This document shows, one piece after another, positions 45,570-53,541 of a stretch of 64,000 nt of DNA (its first letter is position 1; every line of letters starts with the position of its first letter). The stretch lies in NCBI RefSeq assembly GCF_020297485.1, contig NZ_JAIWZC010000001.1, forward strand, positions 186,001 through 250,000. Reading direction: 5' to 3'. The notes under the pieces are model-generated. The model was not told the DNA's origin. It did not search any database and saw only the letters and a program-made list of their open reading frames with translations. The position numbers and the translations under genes were made by a program. Source of the DNA: Enterocloster clostridioformis. GTDB taxonomy: Bacteria; Bacillota; Clostridia; Lachnospirales; Lachnospiraceae.

Positions 45570-47076
45570 TGACGATGAAATTATTTTACGGGGGCTGCGC
45601 AGCGTTATCGACTGGGCGTCCCTGGGGATAGAACTGGTGGGAACAGCCGGAAACGGAAAGGAAGGTCTGGCGCTCTTAAAGGAACAGAGACCGGAACTTC
45701 TCATGACAGACATACGTATGCCTCATGTAGACGGACTGCAGCTCATAGAGGAGGGGAAAAAGCAGAATCCGGAACTCATGGCCATTGTGTTCAGCGGTTA
45801 TGATGATTTTGAATATGCCAGAAGGGCCCTTAAACTGGGAGTTCAGGACTATCTGACCAAACCCATTAACATGGATGAGCTGACCCATTTGGCTTCGGAC
45901 TGCGTCAAGCGGTTCGACGAGGCCAGAAAAGACTCCTTTGAGGACAGAGAGGATTTGCTGCGCAAGCTTCTGATGTACGAGGTGAGCGACAGCGGCCCGT
46001 TAAAGGAGATGGAGCATGACCACTGTATGGTCCTTATCTTTGAATCCCCGGACAGCGGCCGCCTCATGGCAGCGGCCGCCGGCCATATGAGGGAACAGGG
46101 GGCCTATGTGCTGATGCAGAGGGAGAATCGCTGTGAGATTGCGGTCATTTCTCCCACCAGGATGACGGTGGAAATGCGGGCAAGCCTCTTTGTAAGCCAT
46201 ACCAGGCAGCTGTTCTCAGAACAGGGGCAGAGCCTGACCTGCGCGCAGAGCAATGTGCTGTGGGGCATCCGGCTGCTGGACCAGTGTTACCAGGAGGCCC
46301 ATGAAGCCCTTAAATTAAAATATATAAAAGGCGACAACCAGAATCTGCGTTTTCAGGATATCAAGGGGGAGGGAAAGGAAAGCGACCCGTCGCCCATACT
46401 GGACATTGACCTTATCACCCCGGTGAAAAGCGGCAATGTCAAGCTTCTGGAAAAGCGCATGGGAGAGCTGGAGGCGCTGCTTAAGCAGGCCGGGATGGAT
46501 TCCTATATCTATATGCAGTTTATGGTCAGCAGCCTTTACAGCACGGTCCTTAAGGAGCTTGGAGACGCGGGAATATGCGCGGAACTGGTGTTTGAGAATC
46601 CGGTGGAGGAATATAAGAAGCTGATTGGGTGCGAGACCATTGGAAAGGCCATCGGCGTGCTGGGGGAAAACCTGAAGCGTATCTGCGAGTATGCCGGCAG
46701 CCAGAAATCCGGCGCATATTCCAGGCCGGTGGTGAAGGCTCTTGCCTATATGGAAGAAAACTACAGCAGTCCTGCCCTGTCCCTGGAGGACACGGCCGCT
46801 GCCGCGGGACTCAGCAGCGCCAGGTTCAGCACATCCTTTAAGAGTGAGACCGGGGTGACCTTTACAGATTACCTTTTAAAGCTGCGCATGGAAAAGGCCA
46901 AGGAGCTGATGCGCGATCCCAACCGCAAGATTTATGAGATTGCCATGATGACCGGTTACAGCAACATTCCCTATTTCAGCACTGCTTTTAAGAAATATAC
47001 AGGCTGTCCGCCGTCGGAATACAGGGAAAAGCGCCAGGGTTTCTCTGGACAAACCCGCGATTCTGTGATAGACTAA
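45550..47076 (+). CDS. YesN-type response regulator, AraC family
   Basis: A 508-residue regulator. The receiver domain (1-120) has CDDDEIIL, the phosphorylated Asp in LMTDIRMP (about residue 54) and the Lys of YLTKPIN. A long central linker follows, then an AraC-type DNA-binding domain (about 400-500) with LEDTAAAAGLSSARFSTSFKS and a GYSNIPYFSTAFKK second helix-turn-helix. It overlaps the kinase gene by 20 bases. With the binding protein and kinase it forms a three-part sensor; the TRAP operon is the likely target. The rnpB promoter lies within its last codons. Confidence 0.92.
   Translation: MRAIICDDDEIILRGLRSVIDWASLGIELVGTAGNGKEGLALLKEQRPELLMTDIRMPHVDGLQLIEEGKKQNPELMAIVFSGYDDFEYARRALKLGVQDYLTKPINMDELTHLASDCVKRFDEARKDSFEDREDLLRKLLMYEVSDSGPLKEMEHDHCMVLIFESPDSGRLMAAAAGHMREQGAYVLMQRENRCEIAVISPTRMTVEMRASLFVSHTRQLFSEQGQSLTCAQSNVLWGIRLLDQCYQEAHEALKLKYIKGDNQNLRFQDIKGEGKESDPSPILDIDLITPVKSGNVKLLEKRMGELEALLKQAGMDSYIYMQFMVSSLYSTVLKELGDAGICAELVFENPVEEYKKLIGCETIGKAIGVLGENLKRICEYAGSQKSGAYSRPVVKALAYMEENYSSPALSLEDTAAAAGLSSARFSTSFKSETGVTFTDYLLKLRMEKAKELMRDPNRKIYEIAMMTGYSNIPYFSTAFKKYTGCPPSEYREKRQGFSGQTRDSVID
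47046..47074 (+). promoter_or_regulatory. Promoter of RNase P RNA
   Basis: TGGACA (47046-47051), 17 bases, TAGACT (47069-47074), which overlaps the end of the response regulator gene; transcription would start near 47081 at the first base of rnpB. Confidence 0.7.
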
Positions 47077-47081
47077 TACAC

Positions 47082-47445
47082 GTTGTGAGTAGGACAGGTG
47101 GCCGCTGCCGCGATACCGCAAGGCCGCGGGAGAGGAAAGTCCGGGCTTCACAGGGCAGGGTGCCAGATAACGTCTGGCGGAGGCGACTCCAGGGACAGTG
47201 CAACAGAAATGTACCGCCTTTTAGGCTGCGGCCTGGGAGGTAAGGGTGGAAGGGCAGTGTAAGAGACTACCGCCCGTCTGGTAACAGGCGGGGCACATGT
47301 AAACCCCACTCGAAGCAAGACCGAACAGGAAGCATATGGCTGCCCGTCAGCTTCCGGGTAGGTTGCTTGAGGCTGCCGGCGACGGCAGTCCTAGATAGAT
47401 GGCCATCCAACGACATAACCCGGCTTATCGTCCTGCTCGCATACA
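47082..47445 (+). ncRNA. rnpB: RNase P RNA (class A)
   Basis: The catalytic RNA that matures tRNA 5' ends. Conserved parts in order: GAGGAAAGTCCGGGC (CR I), AGAGACTACCGCCC, CCCCACTCGAAGCAAGACC, AGATAGATGGCCATCC and ACATAACCCGGCTTATC (CR V). The outer helix P1 is formed by GAGTAGGAC (47087-47095) and GTCCTGCTC (47430-47438). The layout is the ancestral A type. Exact ends are inferred from P1 and the promoter. Confidence 0.96.
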
Positions 47446-47467
47446 TTTTTTAATATTAAGAAAAGAG

Positions 47468-47500
47468 AAGATTATGGGATAGAATCATGTAATCTTTTTT
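47468..47500 (+). terminator. Terminator of rnpB
   Basis: AAGATTATG pairs with CATGTAATCTT with a small bulge and is followed by TTTTTTCG. Confidence 0.7.
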
Positions 47501-47733
47501 CGTTTTAAGGGTGCGGATCCTTTACTGTTACTGGATAACGGTACGCTGGCCCATATCATCGGTAATGGGTATTATCGTTTTACCGACATCAAATTTGAGG
47601 AAGCCAGGGCAAGCATCGACATGGGGAGAAGATGTGGTGCGCCTCAAATAGAGGATGGACAGGCTGGACAACATCGGGAGGACCGCTGCACAAAAGGAGA
47701 TGAATTCCGATTGTGCGGCGGGCTTTTTTTGTC
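47492..47733 (+). other. Unrecognised gene remnant with strong terminator
   Basis: One frame (from about 47489) is open without a start codon and reads DPLLLLDNGTLAHIIGNGYY and then RFTDIKFEEARASIDMG, which looks like genuine protein sequence; further on the composition turns arbitrary. I cannot name the family. It ends in a terminator whose 11-bp stem (47683-47693 with 47711-47721) is followed by eight pyrimidines, seven of them T. The intron starts 4 bases later. The fragment is probably the rest of a deleted gene whose terminator was retained. Confidence 0.45.
47683..47730 (+). terminator. Terminator used as intron insertion site
   Basis: An 11-bp stem with one GU pair and a run of seven T; intron copy 2 is inserted three bases after it. 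Confidence 0.85.
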
Positions 47734-49634
47734 GTGCGCCTGGCGGCGCACGTTTCTAACGGGTGAAAGTCCTGAATCCACCTGGTAGCGGGAAGGATAT
47801 AGCCGAAGGCAAGGGTGTTGCAGGTGACTGCAAATCTGAAGGAAGCCGGATGTGGGGAACGAACCCATGGGCAAACCTCTGGTCTGACGGACAGAAACCG
47901 TATAGAAGGCTGTACATGAGGGTAAGTCTGCAACACAAGATGAAGCCCGATAGCTACACGGAATCGTGTACAGTAAATGCGGCAGATAGATGGAGGGAAA
48001 GAAACGTGTGGTACCCAGGGAGGTCTGTACGGAATGCTCTGAAAGGAGTAACCATTGCCGAGAGGTAATGCTGAGCGTACAGAAGTCAGCAGAGGTCATA
48101 GTAGCTGTTTTCAGTGAAGGACCGAATCAATAGGAGTCTTTAGTACGACAGGGAAAGGAGGAATGGGCAGATGGGTACAGAAAACAGAGAAAGCTGCTCG
48201 CAAAGAGATAGCGCGGAACGCAAAGGGTATGTGAGAGCGCACCGCTCATTCAACCGGATATGGAAGGAAAGAGACAGTGCAGAGCCAGACATCTTAAGTA
48301 AGATACTGAACAAGGAAAATCTGAACAGGGCTTACAAAAGAGTGAAGGCAAACAAGGGAGCGCCGGGAGTGGATGGAATGACCATTGAAGCGGCGTTACC
48401 ATGGCTGAGGGAGAATAACTATGAACTGGTAGAGAGAATCAGGAAGGGGAAGTATACCCCATCTCCAGTCAGGCGTGTGGAGATTCCGAAGCCGGAGGGA
48501 GGGATACGAAAGCTTGGTATCCCCACCGTAATAGACCGTATCATCCAGCAGGCAATGCTTCAACAGCTCATGCCAATCTACGAACCATTGTTCTCGAAAG
48601 ACAGCTTCGGCTATCGTCCGGGACGAGGAGCAAAAGACGCCATTCTCAGGATAAAGGAGTATATCGAACAGGGATACACGAGGGCAGTAGTTCTCGACTT
48701 ATCGAAATACTTTGATACGCTGAACCATACGATACTGCTGAACCTGTTGAGGAAACAAGTAAAAGACGAAAGAGTGGTGCAGATGGTGAAGCGGTACCTG
48801 AAAAGTGGAGTGATGGAAAACGGTGTTGTGACAGAAACGAAGGAAGGCTCCCCGCAGGGAGGAAATCTATCCCCACTCTTAGCAAACGCGTATCTGAATG
48901 AGTTCGACTGGGAGTTCCACAGACGGGGCGTACCGTGTATCCGCTATGCAGACGACATCGTACTGCTGGCAAAGAGCGAACGGGCGGCAGAACGACTGCT
49001 GGAATCCAGCACGAAATATCTGGAGGCAAGGCTGAAACTGAGAGTGAATCGGGAAAAGAGCCGAACGGTCAGTGTGTTCGCAATCCAAAATTTTAAGTTC
49101 CTTGGTTTTTGTTTTGGGAAGAACGGAACAGGGACCTATATCCGTGTCCATGGAACGTCATGGAAGAAAGCCAAGGAGAAACTGCGCAGGCTTACTTCCC
49201 GGAGCAGGTGCGGGAGTATCATCCGAACCAAGGAAAAGATAAAAGTCTACATGAGAGGATGGCTGAACTACTATGGGATAGCGGACATGAAGAAAAACAT
49301 CGAAAGCCTGAATGGATGGTTGTACCGCCGGATACGGATGTGTATCTGGAAACAGTGGAAACTGCCCAAAACCAGAATGAGGAAACTCATAGGACTGGGA
49401 GTAGACAGCCATTATGCGGCAACAATAGCCTACGACCGCAAGGGATACTGGTTCAATGCCGGAAACAAGGCGGTCAACTGGGCATTAAGTAAAGAAAGAC
49501 TGATAAACTGGGGCTTTTATGACTTAGCCGCAGCCTATCAGTCTCTGCACACCAACTATTGAAAGCGCCGTATACGAGAACCGTACGTACGGTGCTGTGA
49601 GAGGACGGCGGTTAATCACCGCCTCCTACTCGAT
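47734..49634 (+). mobile_element. Group II intron, copy 2 (1901 bp)
   Basis: It starts GTGCGCC and ends CTACTCGAT, as in copy 1. Domain V is at 49564-49596 and domain VI follows. The maturase frame in domain IV is complete. Inserted directly downstream of a terminator T-run, in the sense orientation, typical of class C bacterial introns, which recognise the terminator stem and a short exon sequence. The bases before the insertion (TTTGTC here, TTCGTT at copy 1) are alike, as expected for a short IBS1. It lacks an HNH endonuclease region in the maturase, again as in class C. Confidence 0.92.
48171..49562 (+). CDS. ltrA: Group II intron reverse transcriptase/maturase (intact)
   Basis: A 463-residue multifunctional protein that helps splice the intron and copies it into new sites. 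RT blocks are present: KANKGAPGVDGMTIE (RT0/1), KPEGGIRKLGIPTVIDR, FSKDSFGYRPGRGAKDAI, VVLDLSKYFDTLNH (first catalytic Asp), GSPQGGNLSPLLAN and the catalytic YADDIVLLAKS near residue 263. The maturase domain X is at about 360-463 with RMCIWKQWKLPKTR and ending SLHTNY. No HNH domain follows. AAAGGAGG 8 bases upstream fixes the start. It could also act on copy 1, whose own gene is frameshifted. Confidence 0.95.
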   Translation: MGTENRESCSQRDSAERKGYVRAHRSFNRIWKERDSAEPDILSKILNKENLNRAYKRVKANKGAPGVDGMTIEAALPWLRENNYELVERIRKGKYTPSPVRRVEIPKPEGGIRKLGIPTVIDRIIQQAMLQQLMPIYEPLFSKDSFGYRPGRGAKDAILRIKEYIEQGYTRAVVLDLSKYFDTLNHTILLNLLRKQVKDERVVQMVKRYLKSGVMENGVVTETKEGSPQGGNLSPLLANAYLNEFDWEFHRRGVPCIRYADDIVLLAKSERAAERLLESSTKYLEARLKLRVNREKSRTVSVFAIQNFKFLGFCFGKNGTGTYIRVHGTSWKKAKEKLRRLTSRSRCGSIIRTKEKIKVYMRGWLNYYGIADMKKNIESLNGWLYRRIRMCIWKQWKLPKTRMRKLIGLGVDSHYAATIAYDRKGYWFNAGNKAVNWALSKERLINWGFYDLAAAYQSLHTNY

Positions 49635-49781
49635 TTTTACCCATAGGGACATGATAAAAAATACAAAAACATTCAGAAATTAATCATAAGTTTTTAAGAA
49701 TTGGACGGTATAATAGACACAGCTAAAACAGGAATTAAACAGGAAACTGATAAGAAACAGACAGGAAAGGGGGAAACTGGG

Positions 49782-50825
49782 ATGAAACAGAAAAAGATGA
49801 ACTGGAAGGAGATGTCCATTGGGCTCTGTCTGGTGGCTTTGCTGGCCTGGTTCACATTCTATGTGCTGTTGAGCGGTAATTCCGCCCAGACCCTGGGCAG
49901 TACCTTCGTGAGGGCGGATATCAGGTTCGTATCCATGGGGTTTGCCTGCATGTTTCTGTTCGTCAACTGTGAGGCGGCTAATATCCGGCTTTTGATGCGG
50001 ACCTTCGGGAAAAAAGTACCTTACTGGCGCTCTCTTTCCTATGCGTTCACGGATTTTTACTTCAGTGCCATCACCCCCTCAGCCACGGGAGGGCAGCCCA
50101 TGCAGCTTTACTATATGGTCAGGGACGGCTTTGGGGCAGCCCACAGTTCATTTTCCCTGCTGGCCACGGCCGCGGTGTATCAGATGACGGTGCTGGTTTA
50201 CGGGTGTGTTATGGTTGGGGCTAATCTGCCCTTTGTCATGGGCCAGGGCAGAGTCATACGGCTGCTCCTGGTTTTTGGAATATTGGTAAATGGATTCTGT
50301 TCCGGCCTTATCCTGTTAATCATCCTCAATGGTCTTTTGGCGGAAAAAACAATGCTGTGGATTGCAGGCGCACTGAGCAGGGCCGGAATCATTAAGAACA
50401 GGAAACGCGCAGTGCAGAGGGTGGAGGGCCTGATTGATGAGTACAGCAGGGGAGGATCCTATCTGAGACAGTATCCCCTGGCGGCGGTCAGAATGTTCAT
50501 CCATAGTGCCGTTCAGCTGACTGCCCTGTATCTGGTTCCTTACTGGGCCTGCCGGGCTCTGGGCCTGTCCGTCCAAATAAAAGATGTCCTGGCCCTTCAG
50601 GCTATTTTGAGCCTGGCGGTCACCGCGGTACCCCTTCCCGGTTCCGTGGGGGCTTCAGAGGGGAGTTTTCTTGCGCTGTACCGCACCCTTCTGGGGACAG
50701 GCCAGAGCTTTTCCGTGATGCTCTTAAGCAGGGGAATCAGCTTTTACGCAATGCTGTGCATAAGCGGGCTGGTAACCGCCTTCCTGCAGTTTGCGAGAAG
50801 GGGAAAATCTGCCTCACCGGTGTGA
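49782..50825 (+). CDS. Flippase-like membrane protein (LPG synthase TM region, UPF0104)
   Basis: A 347-residue membrane protein with about 7-8 hydrophobic segments of the lysylphosphatidylglycerol-synthase transmembrane/UPF0104 family. The marker DFYFSAITPSATGGQPMQLYYM near residue 85 is typical, as is PLPGSVGASEGSFLALYR near residue 285. MprF uses such a domain to flip lysyl-lipid; here the catalytic domain is absent, so it may move a different lipid. The ATG at 49782 has AAAGGGGG 8 bases upstream. A TATAAT (49709-49714) lies 69 bases before it, after the intron, without a good -35. Confidence 0.82.
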   Translation: MKQKKMNWKEMSIGLCLVALLAWFTFYVLLSGNSAQTLGSTFVRADIRFVSMGFACMFLFVNCEAANIRLLMRTFGKKVPYWRSLSYAFTDFYFSAITPSATGGQPMQLYYMVRDGFGAAHSSFSLLATAAVYQMTVLVYGCVMVGANLPFVMGQGRVIRLLLVFGILVNGFCSGLILLIILNGLLAEKTMLWIAGALSRAGIIKNRKRAVQRVEGLIDEYSRGGSYLRQYPLAAVRMFIHSAVQLTALYLVPYWACRALGLSVQIKDVLALQAILSLAVTAVPLPGSVGASEGSFLALYRTLLGTGQSFSVMLLSRGISFYAMLCISGLVTAFLQFARRGKSASPV

Positions 50826-50848
50826 ACGTGAGCGCAATCGATCAAAAC

Positions 50849-50880
50849 AGGGGATTGCCCATGGAATCGGGCAGTCCCCT
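50849..50880. terminator. Terminator between the flippase-like gene and uxaC
   Basis: A 12-bp stem with one mismatch (50849-50860 with 50869-50880). The minus-strand side has the better T-rich tail (TGTTTTG), so it mainly serves uxaC, and may act for both convergent genes. Confidence 0.65.
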
Positions 50881-50894
50881 TATGCCGTTTCAGT

Positions 50895-52310
50895 TTACTT
50901 CACTTCATCCAGCTTAAATCCAAAATACTTCACAGCGTTGTTGTAGCAGATTCCCTTTACGATTTCCTCCAGGGCCTTCATGTCTGCCGGATACTCGCCG
51001 TTATCGACCCAGCCGCCAACAAGGCTGCAGAGTATGCGGCGGAAGTACTCGTGTCTGGTGTAGGACAGGAAGCTTCTGGAGTCTGTAAGCATGCCGATAA
51101 AGTTGCCCAGGCATCCTAAGTTGGCCAGGGATGTCATCTGCTCGGTCATGCCGGTCTTGTGGTCATTGAACCACCATGCGGATCCCTGCTGAATTTTGCC
51201 CGGGAATTTCTCCTGGAAGCAGCCGATGATGGTTCCGATGGAAGCATTATCATTTGGATTCAGGGAGTACAGGATGGTCTTTGGAATCTCATTATTGGTG
51301 CTCAGGGCATTTAAGAAATCAGCCATCTGCGCGCTGGGGGCGTAGTTGTTAATACAGTCAAATCCGGTATCAGCGCCCAGCTTCTCGAACATGTAGCCGT
51401 TGTTGTCCCTCTTGCAGCCGTAGTGAATCTGCATAATCCATTCCATGGCATTGTATTCCCGGGCCACAAACAGCATGAAGGCTGTCTTGAACTTCAGCTC
51501 TTCTTCCTTTGTTACTGCCTCGCCCTTTAAGCCTTTGGCAAGGATGGCATCCACCTCAGAGTCAGCGGCAGGTACATACATCACATACTCCAGAGCATGG
51601 TCGGATACACAGCATCCCATGGACGCAAAGAATGCCATACGCTTCCTGAGCGCCTCTTTTAAGGATGCAAAATCAGTAATCTGAACGCCGCTGACCTGGG
51701 AAAGCTGTGCCATGTAAGCGCCAAAGGCCGGCTTCTCAACGTTCATGGCCTTGTCCGGTCTCCATGCCGGAAGTACCTGTACATCAAAGGTGTCGTCCTC
51801 CGCAATCTTCTTATGCCATTCCAGGGAATCTACCGGGTCGTCAGTGGTGCAGATAAGAGTCACGCCTGACTGTCTGATCAGGTTGCGGACCGTCATGGAG
51901 TCCTCCTGGAGCTTGGAGTTGCACAGGTTCCATACCTCCTCAGCAGTATCGCCGTTTAAATAGCCCTGGTATCCGAAGTACTTCCTCAGCTCCAGATGGC
52001 TCCAGTGGTAAAGGGGGTTGCCGATGAGCTTTGGCATGGTCTCTGCCCAGGCCTGGAACTTCTCCCTGTCCGTGCTGTCGCCGGTTACATACTTCTCGTC
52101 CACGCCGTTGGAACGCATCTGGCGCCATTTGTAATGGTCGCCGCCCAGCCATACCTGTGTGATGGTGTCAAACTTGCGGTCCTCATAGATTTCCTGAGGA
52201 TTGATGTGGCAGTGATAGTCAAGTATCGGCATATTCTCTGCAAAATCATGATACAGCGTCTTTGCCATATCAGTTGATAATAAGAAATCCTTGTCCATAA
52301 ATTGTTTCAT
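50895..52310 (-). CDS. uxaC: Glucuronate (uronate) isomerase
   Basis: A 471-residue amidohydrolase-superfamily isomerase converting D-glucuronate to D-fructuronate and D-galacturonate to D-tagaturonate. The metal motif is ILDYHCHINPQEIYED near residue 30; LIGNPLYHWSHLELRKYFG and QIHYGCKRDNNGYMFEKLG are conserved UxaC segments. Length equals the family norm. A strong ribosome site (AAGGAGG) precedes the ATG. The gene follows lacI after 22 bases on the same strand, so the repressor and enzyme share a transcript. Confidence 0.96.
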   Translation of the reverse strand: MKQFMDKDFLLSTDMAKTLYHDFAENMPILDYHCHINPQEIYEDRKFDTITQVWLGGDHYKWRQMRSNGVDEKYVTGDSTDREKFQAWAETMPKLIGNPLYHWSHLELRKYFGYQGYLNGDTAEEVWNLCNSKLQEDSMTVRNLIRQSGVTLICTTDDPVDSLEWHKKIAEDDTFDVQVLPAWRPDKAMNVEKPAFGAYMAQLSQVSGVQITDFASLKEALRKRMAFFASMGCCVSDHALEYVMYVPAADSEVDAILAKGLKGEAVTKEEELKFKTAFMLFVAREYNAMEWIMQIHYGCKRDNNGYMFEKLGADTGFDCINNYAPSAQMADFLNALSTNNEIPKTILYSLNPNDNASIGTIIGCFQEKFPGKIQQGSAWWFNDHKTGMTEQMTSLANLGCLGNFIGMLTDSRSFLSYTRHEYFRRILCSLVGGWVDNGEYPADMKALEEIVKGICYNNAVKYFGFKLDEVK

Positions 52311-52332
52311 GTGTGATATTCCTCCTTAAGAA

Positions 52333-53334
52333 TTAAAAATTTGTGGTTTTCCTTTTTATTAAATCAGAAGCGATTGTGGTCCTGCTGGGCACATTCACGC
52401 CGCTGAAAACCCCCATTAGAGTGTTGATAGTGGTGGTGCAGAGCGCTTCCACCTTACTGTCAATGGATGTAATCTCCGGATCCGTACACCGGGCCAGCAG
52501 AGAATTGTTATAGCCGATAATGCTCAGCCCGTGGGGAATGGAGATACCTGCTATATGGGCATACTTTACAGCGCCCACGGCCAGTGAATCGTCGGAGGTG
52601 ATGACCGCGTCGAATTCCAATCCTTCCCTGTGAAGGGACAGCAGCAGCTCCCTGGCAGCCTCTATGTCCTTGGGACACTGGCGGATGAGTTCATCGGAAG
52701 GCGTGATGCCCTTTGCCTTGAGGGCGTCTTTGTATCCCGCCAGCTTATTGACCCCGCTGTAGGAGTAGCTGGTGTATACATACAGGATACGCCTGCGTCC
52801 GGAGGAGAGCAGCTGGCTGACAGCACTGTACACCGCTGCGTGATCGTCGCAGACAGTGCTGTATATATTCTCACCTTCCAGGAAGCCGTTGACCAGCATA
52901 ATGGGAAGGTCGGAAGCAGCCTCGATGATATAGGCATTATCCTTGGCCCGCATCTCCACGAATTTGGAACCGGCCAGTATGATGGCATCCACCCGCTTGG
53001 AACGCAGCAAATCAAAATACTTCTGTTTGGCATCCAGGTCATAGCCAGTGCAGCAGAGAATGGCGTCATAGCCGTGGGAACGCAGTCCGCGTTCCAGGTA
53101 GTATATGGCGCCTGCCAGATACGGATCGGACGAATCGGAACACATGATTCCGATGGTCCGCATGGTATTTAACCCCAGGCCCCTGGCGAACACATTAGGA
53201 GTATAACCCAACTCGTCCATAACTTTCAAGACCTTTTCTCTTGTCTTTTCACTGACATTGGGATTGCCGTTAAGTACCCTGGACACAGTGGCGATGGACA
53301 CCCCTGCATGCTCGGAAACATCATATATATTCAT
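52333..53334 (-). CDS. LacI-family transcriptional regulator
   Basis: A 333-residue LacI/GalR repressor. The helix-turn-helix and hinge are MNIYDVSEHAGVSIATVSRVLN to about residue 55, followed by a sugar-binding type 1 fold (TIGIMCSDSSDPYLAGAI, VDAIILAGSKF, FDAVITSDDSLAVGAV). Located between uxaC and uxaA, it most likely responds to a uronate intermediate. Two matching inverted repeats flank its divergent control region, one at its own promoter and one at the uxaA promoter, which suggests negative control of both and autoregulation. Confidence 0.9.
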   Translation of the reverse strand: MNIYDVSEHAGVSIATVSRVLNGNPNVSEKTREKVLKVMDELGYTPNVFARGLGLNTMRTIGIMCSDSSDPYLAGAIYYLERGLRSHGYDAILCCTGYDLDAKQKYFDLLRSKRVDAIILAGSKFVEMRAKDNAYIIEAASDLPIMLVNGFLEGENIYSTVCDDHAAVYSAVSQLLSSGRRRILYVYTSYSYSGVNKLAGYKDALKAKGITPSDELIRQCPKDIEAARELLLSLHREGLEFDAVITSDDSLAVGAVKYAHIAGISIPHGLSIIGYNNSLLARCTDPEITSIDSKVEALCTTTINTLMGVFSGVNVPSRTTIASDLIKRKTTNF

Positions 53335-53351
53335 AAACTAACCTCACATTC

Positions 53352-53366
53352 TGAAAGCGCTTACAA
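53352..53366 (-). promoter_or_regulatory. LacI-type operator near the lacI-uxaC promoter
   Basis: TGAAAGCGCTTACA (53352-53365) is a pseudo-palindrome with central CG, the usual LacI-family operator form. It lies just downstream of the minus-strand -10 (TATAAT, 53381-53376), at the likely start of the lacI-uxaC transcript. Confidence 0.7.
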
Positions 53367-53375
53367 GCTAAGTAT

Positions 53376-53404
53376 ATTATACATATTCCCTATGGATAAT
53401 GCAA
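53376..53404 (-). promoter_or_regulatory. Promoter of lacI-uxaC
   Basis: On the minus strand TTGCAT (53404-53399), 17 bases, TATAAT (53381-53376). Confidence 0.6.
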
Positions 53405-53422
53405 TACTTTTCTATTTTTTTA

Positions 53423-53451
53423 TTGACTTCTGGCCTGAAAATGAGTAGAAT
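53423..53451 (+). promoter_or_regulatory. Promoter of uxaA
   Basis: TTGACT (53423-53428), 17 bases, TAGAAT (53446-53451), about 91 bases before uxaA; the operator begins 3 bases after the -10 box. Confidence 0.7.
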
Positions 53452-53453
53452 AA

Positions 53454-53469
53454 TTGTAAGCACTTACAA
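53454..53469 (+). promoter_or_regulatory. LacI-type operator at the uxaA promoter
   Basis: TTGTAAGCACTTACAA: seven-base perfect half sites around CA. It covers the start point of the uxaA transcript, so repressor binding would block initiation. It shares AAGCxCTTACA with the lacI-side operator. Confidence 0.75.
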
Positions 53470-53541
53470 GAATAAGTCACGAAACAGCACACAAGAGACA
53501 GGCACACAAAATCAAAGAAAACAAAGATGATAGGAGAATGA

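Noticed and set aside
47492..47690. Calling the fragment after rnpB a functional gene
   Set aside because: There is no start codon or ribosome site in the protein-like frame, so it is listed only as a remnant.
53352..53469. Interpretation of the uronate operators as pure catabolite-response elements
   Set aside because: They resemble cre sites, but the match to each other and their place beside a local lacI gene favour the local repressor; CcpA binding in addition cannot be excluded.
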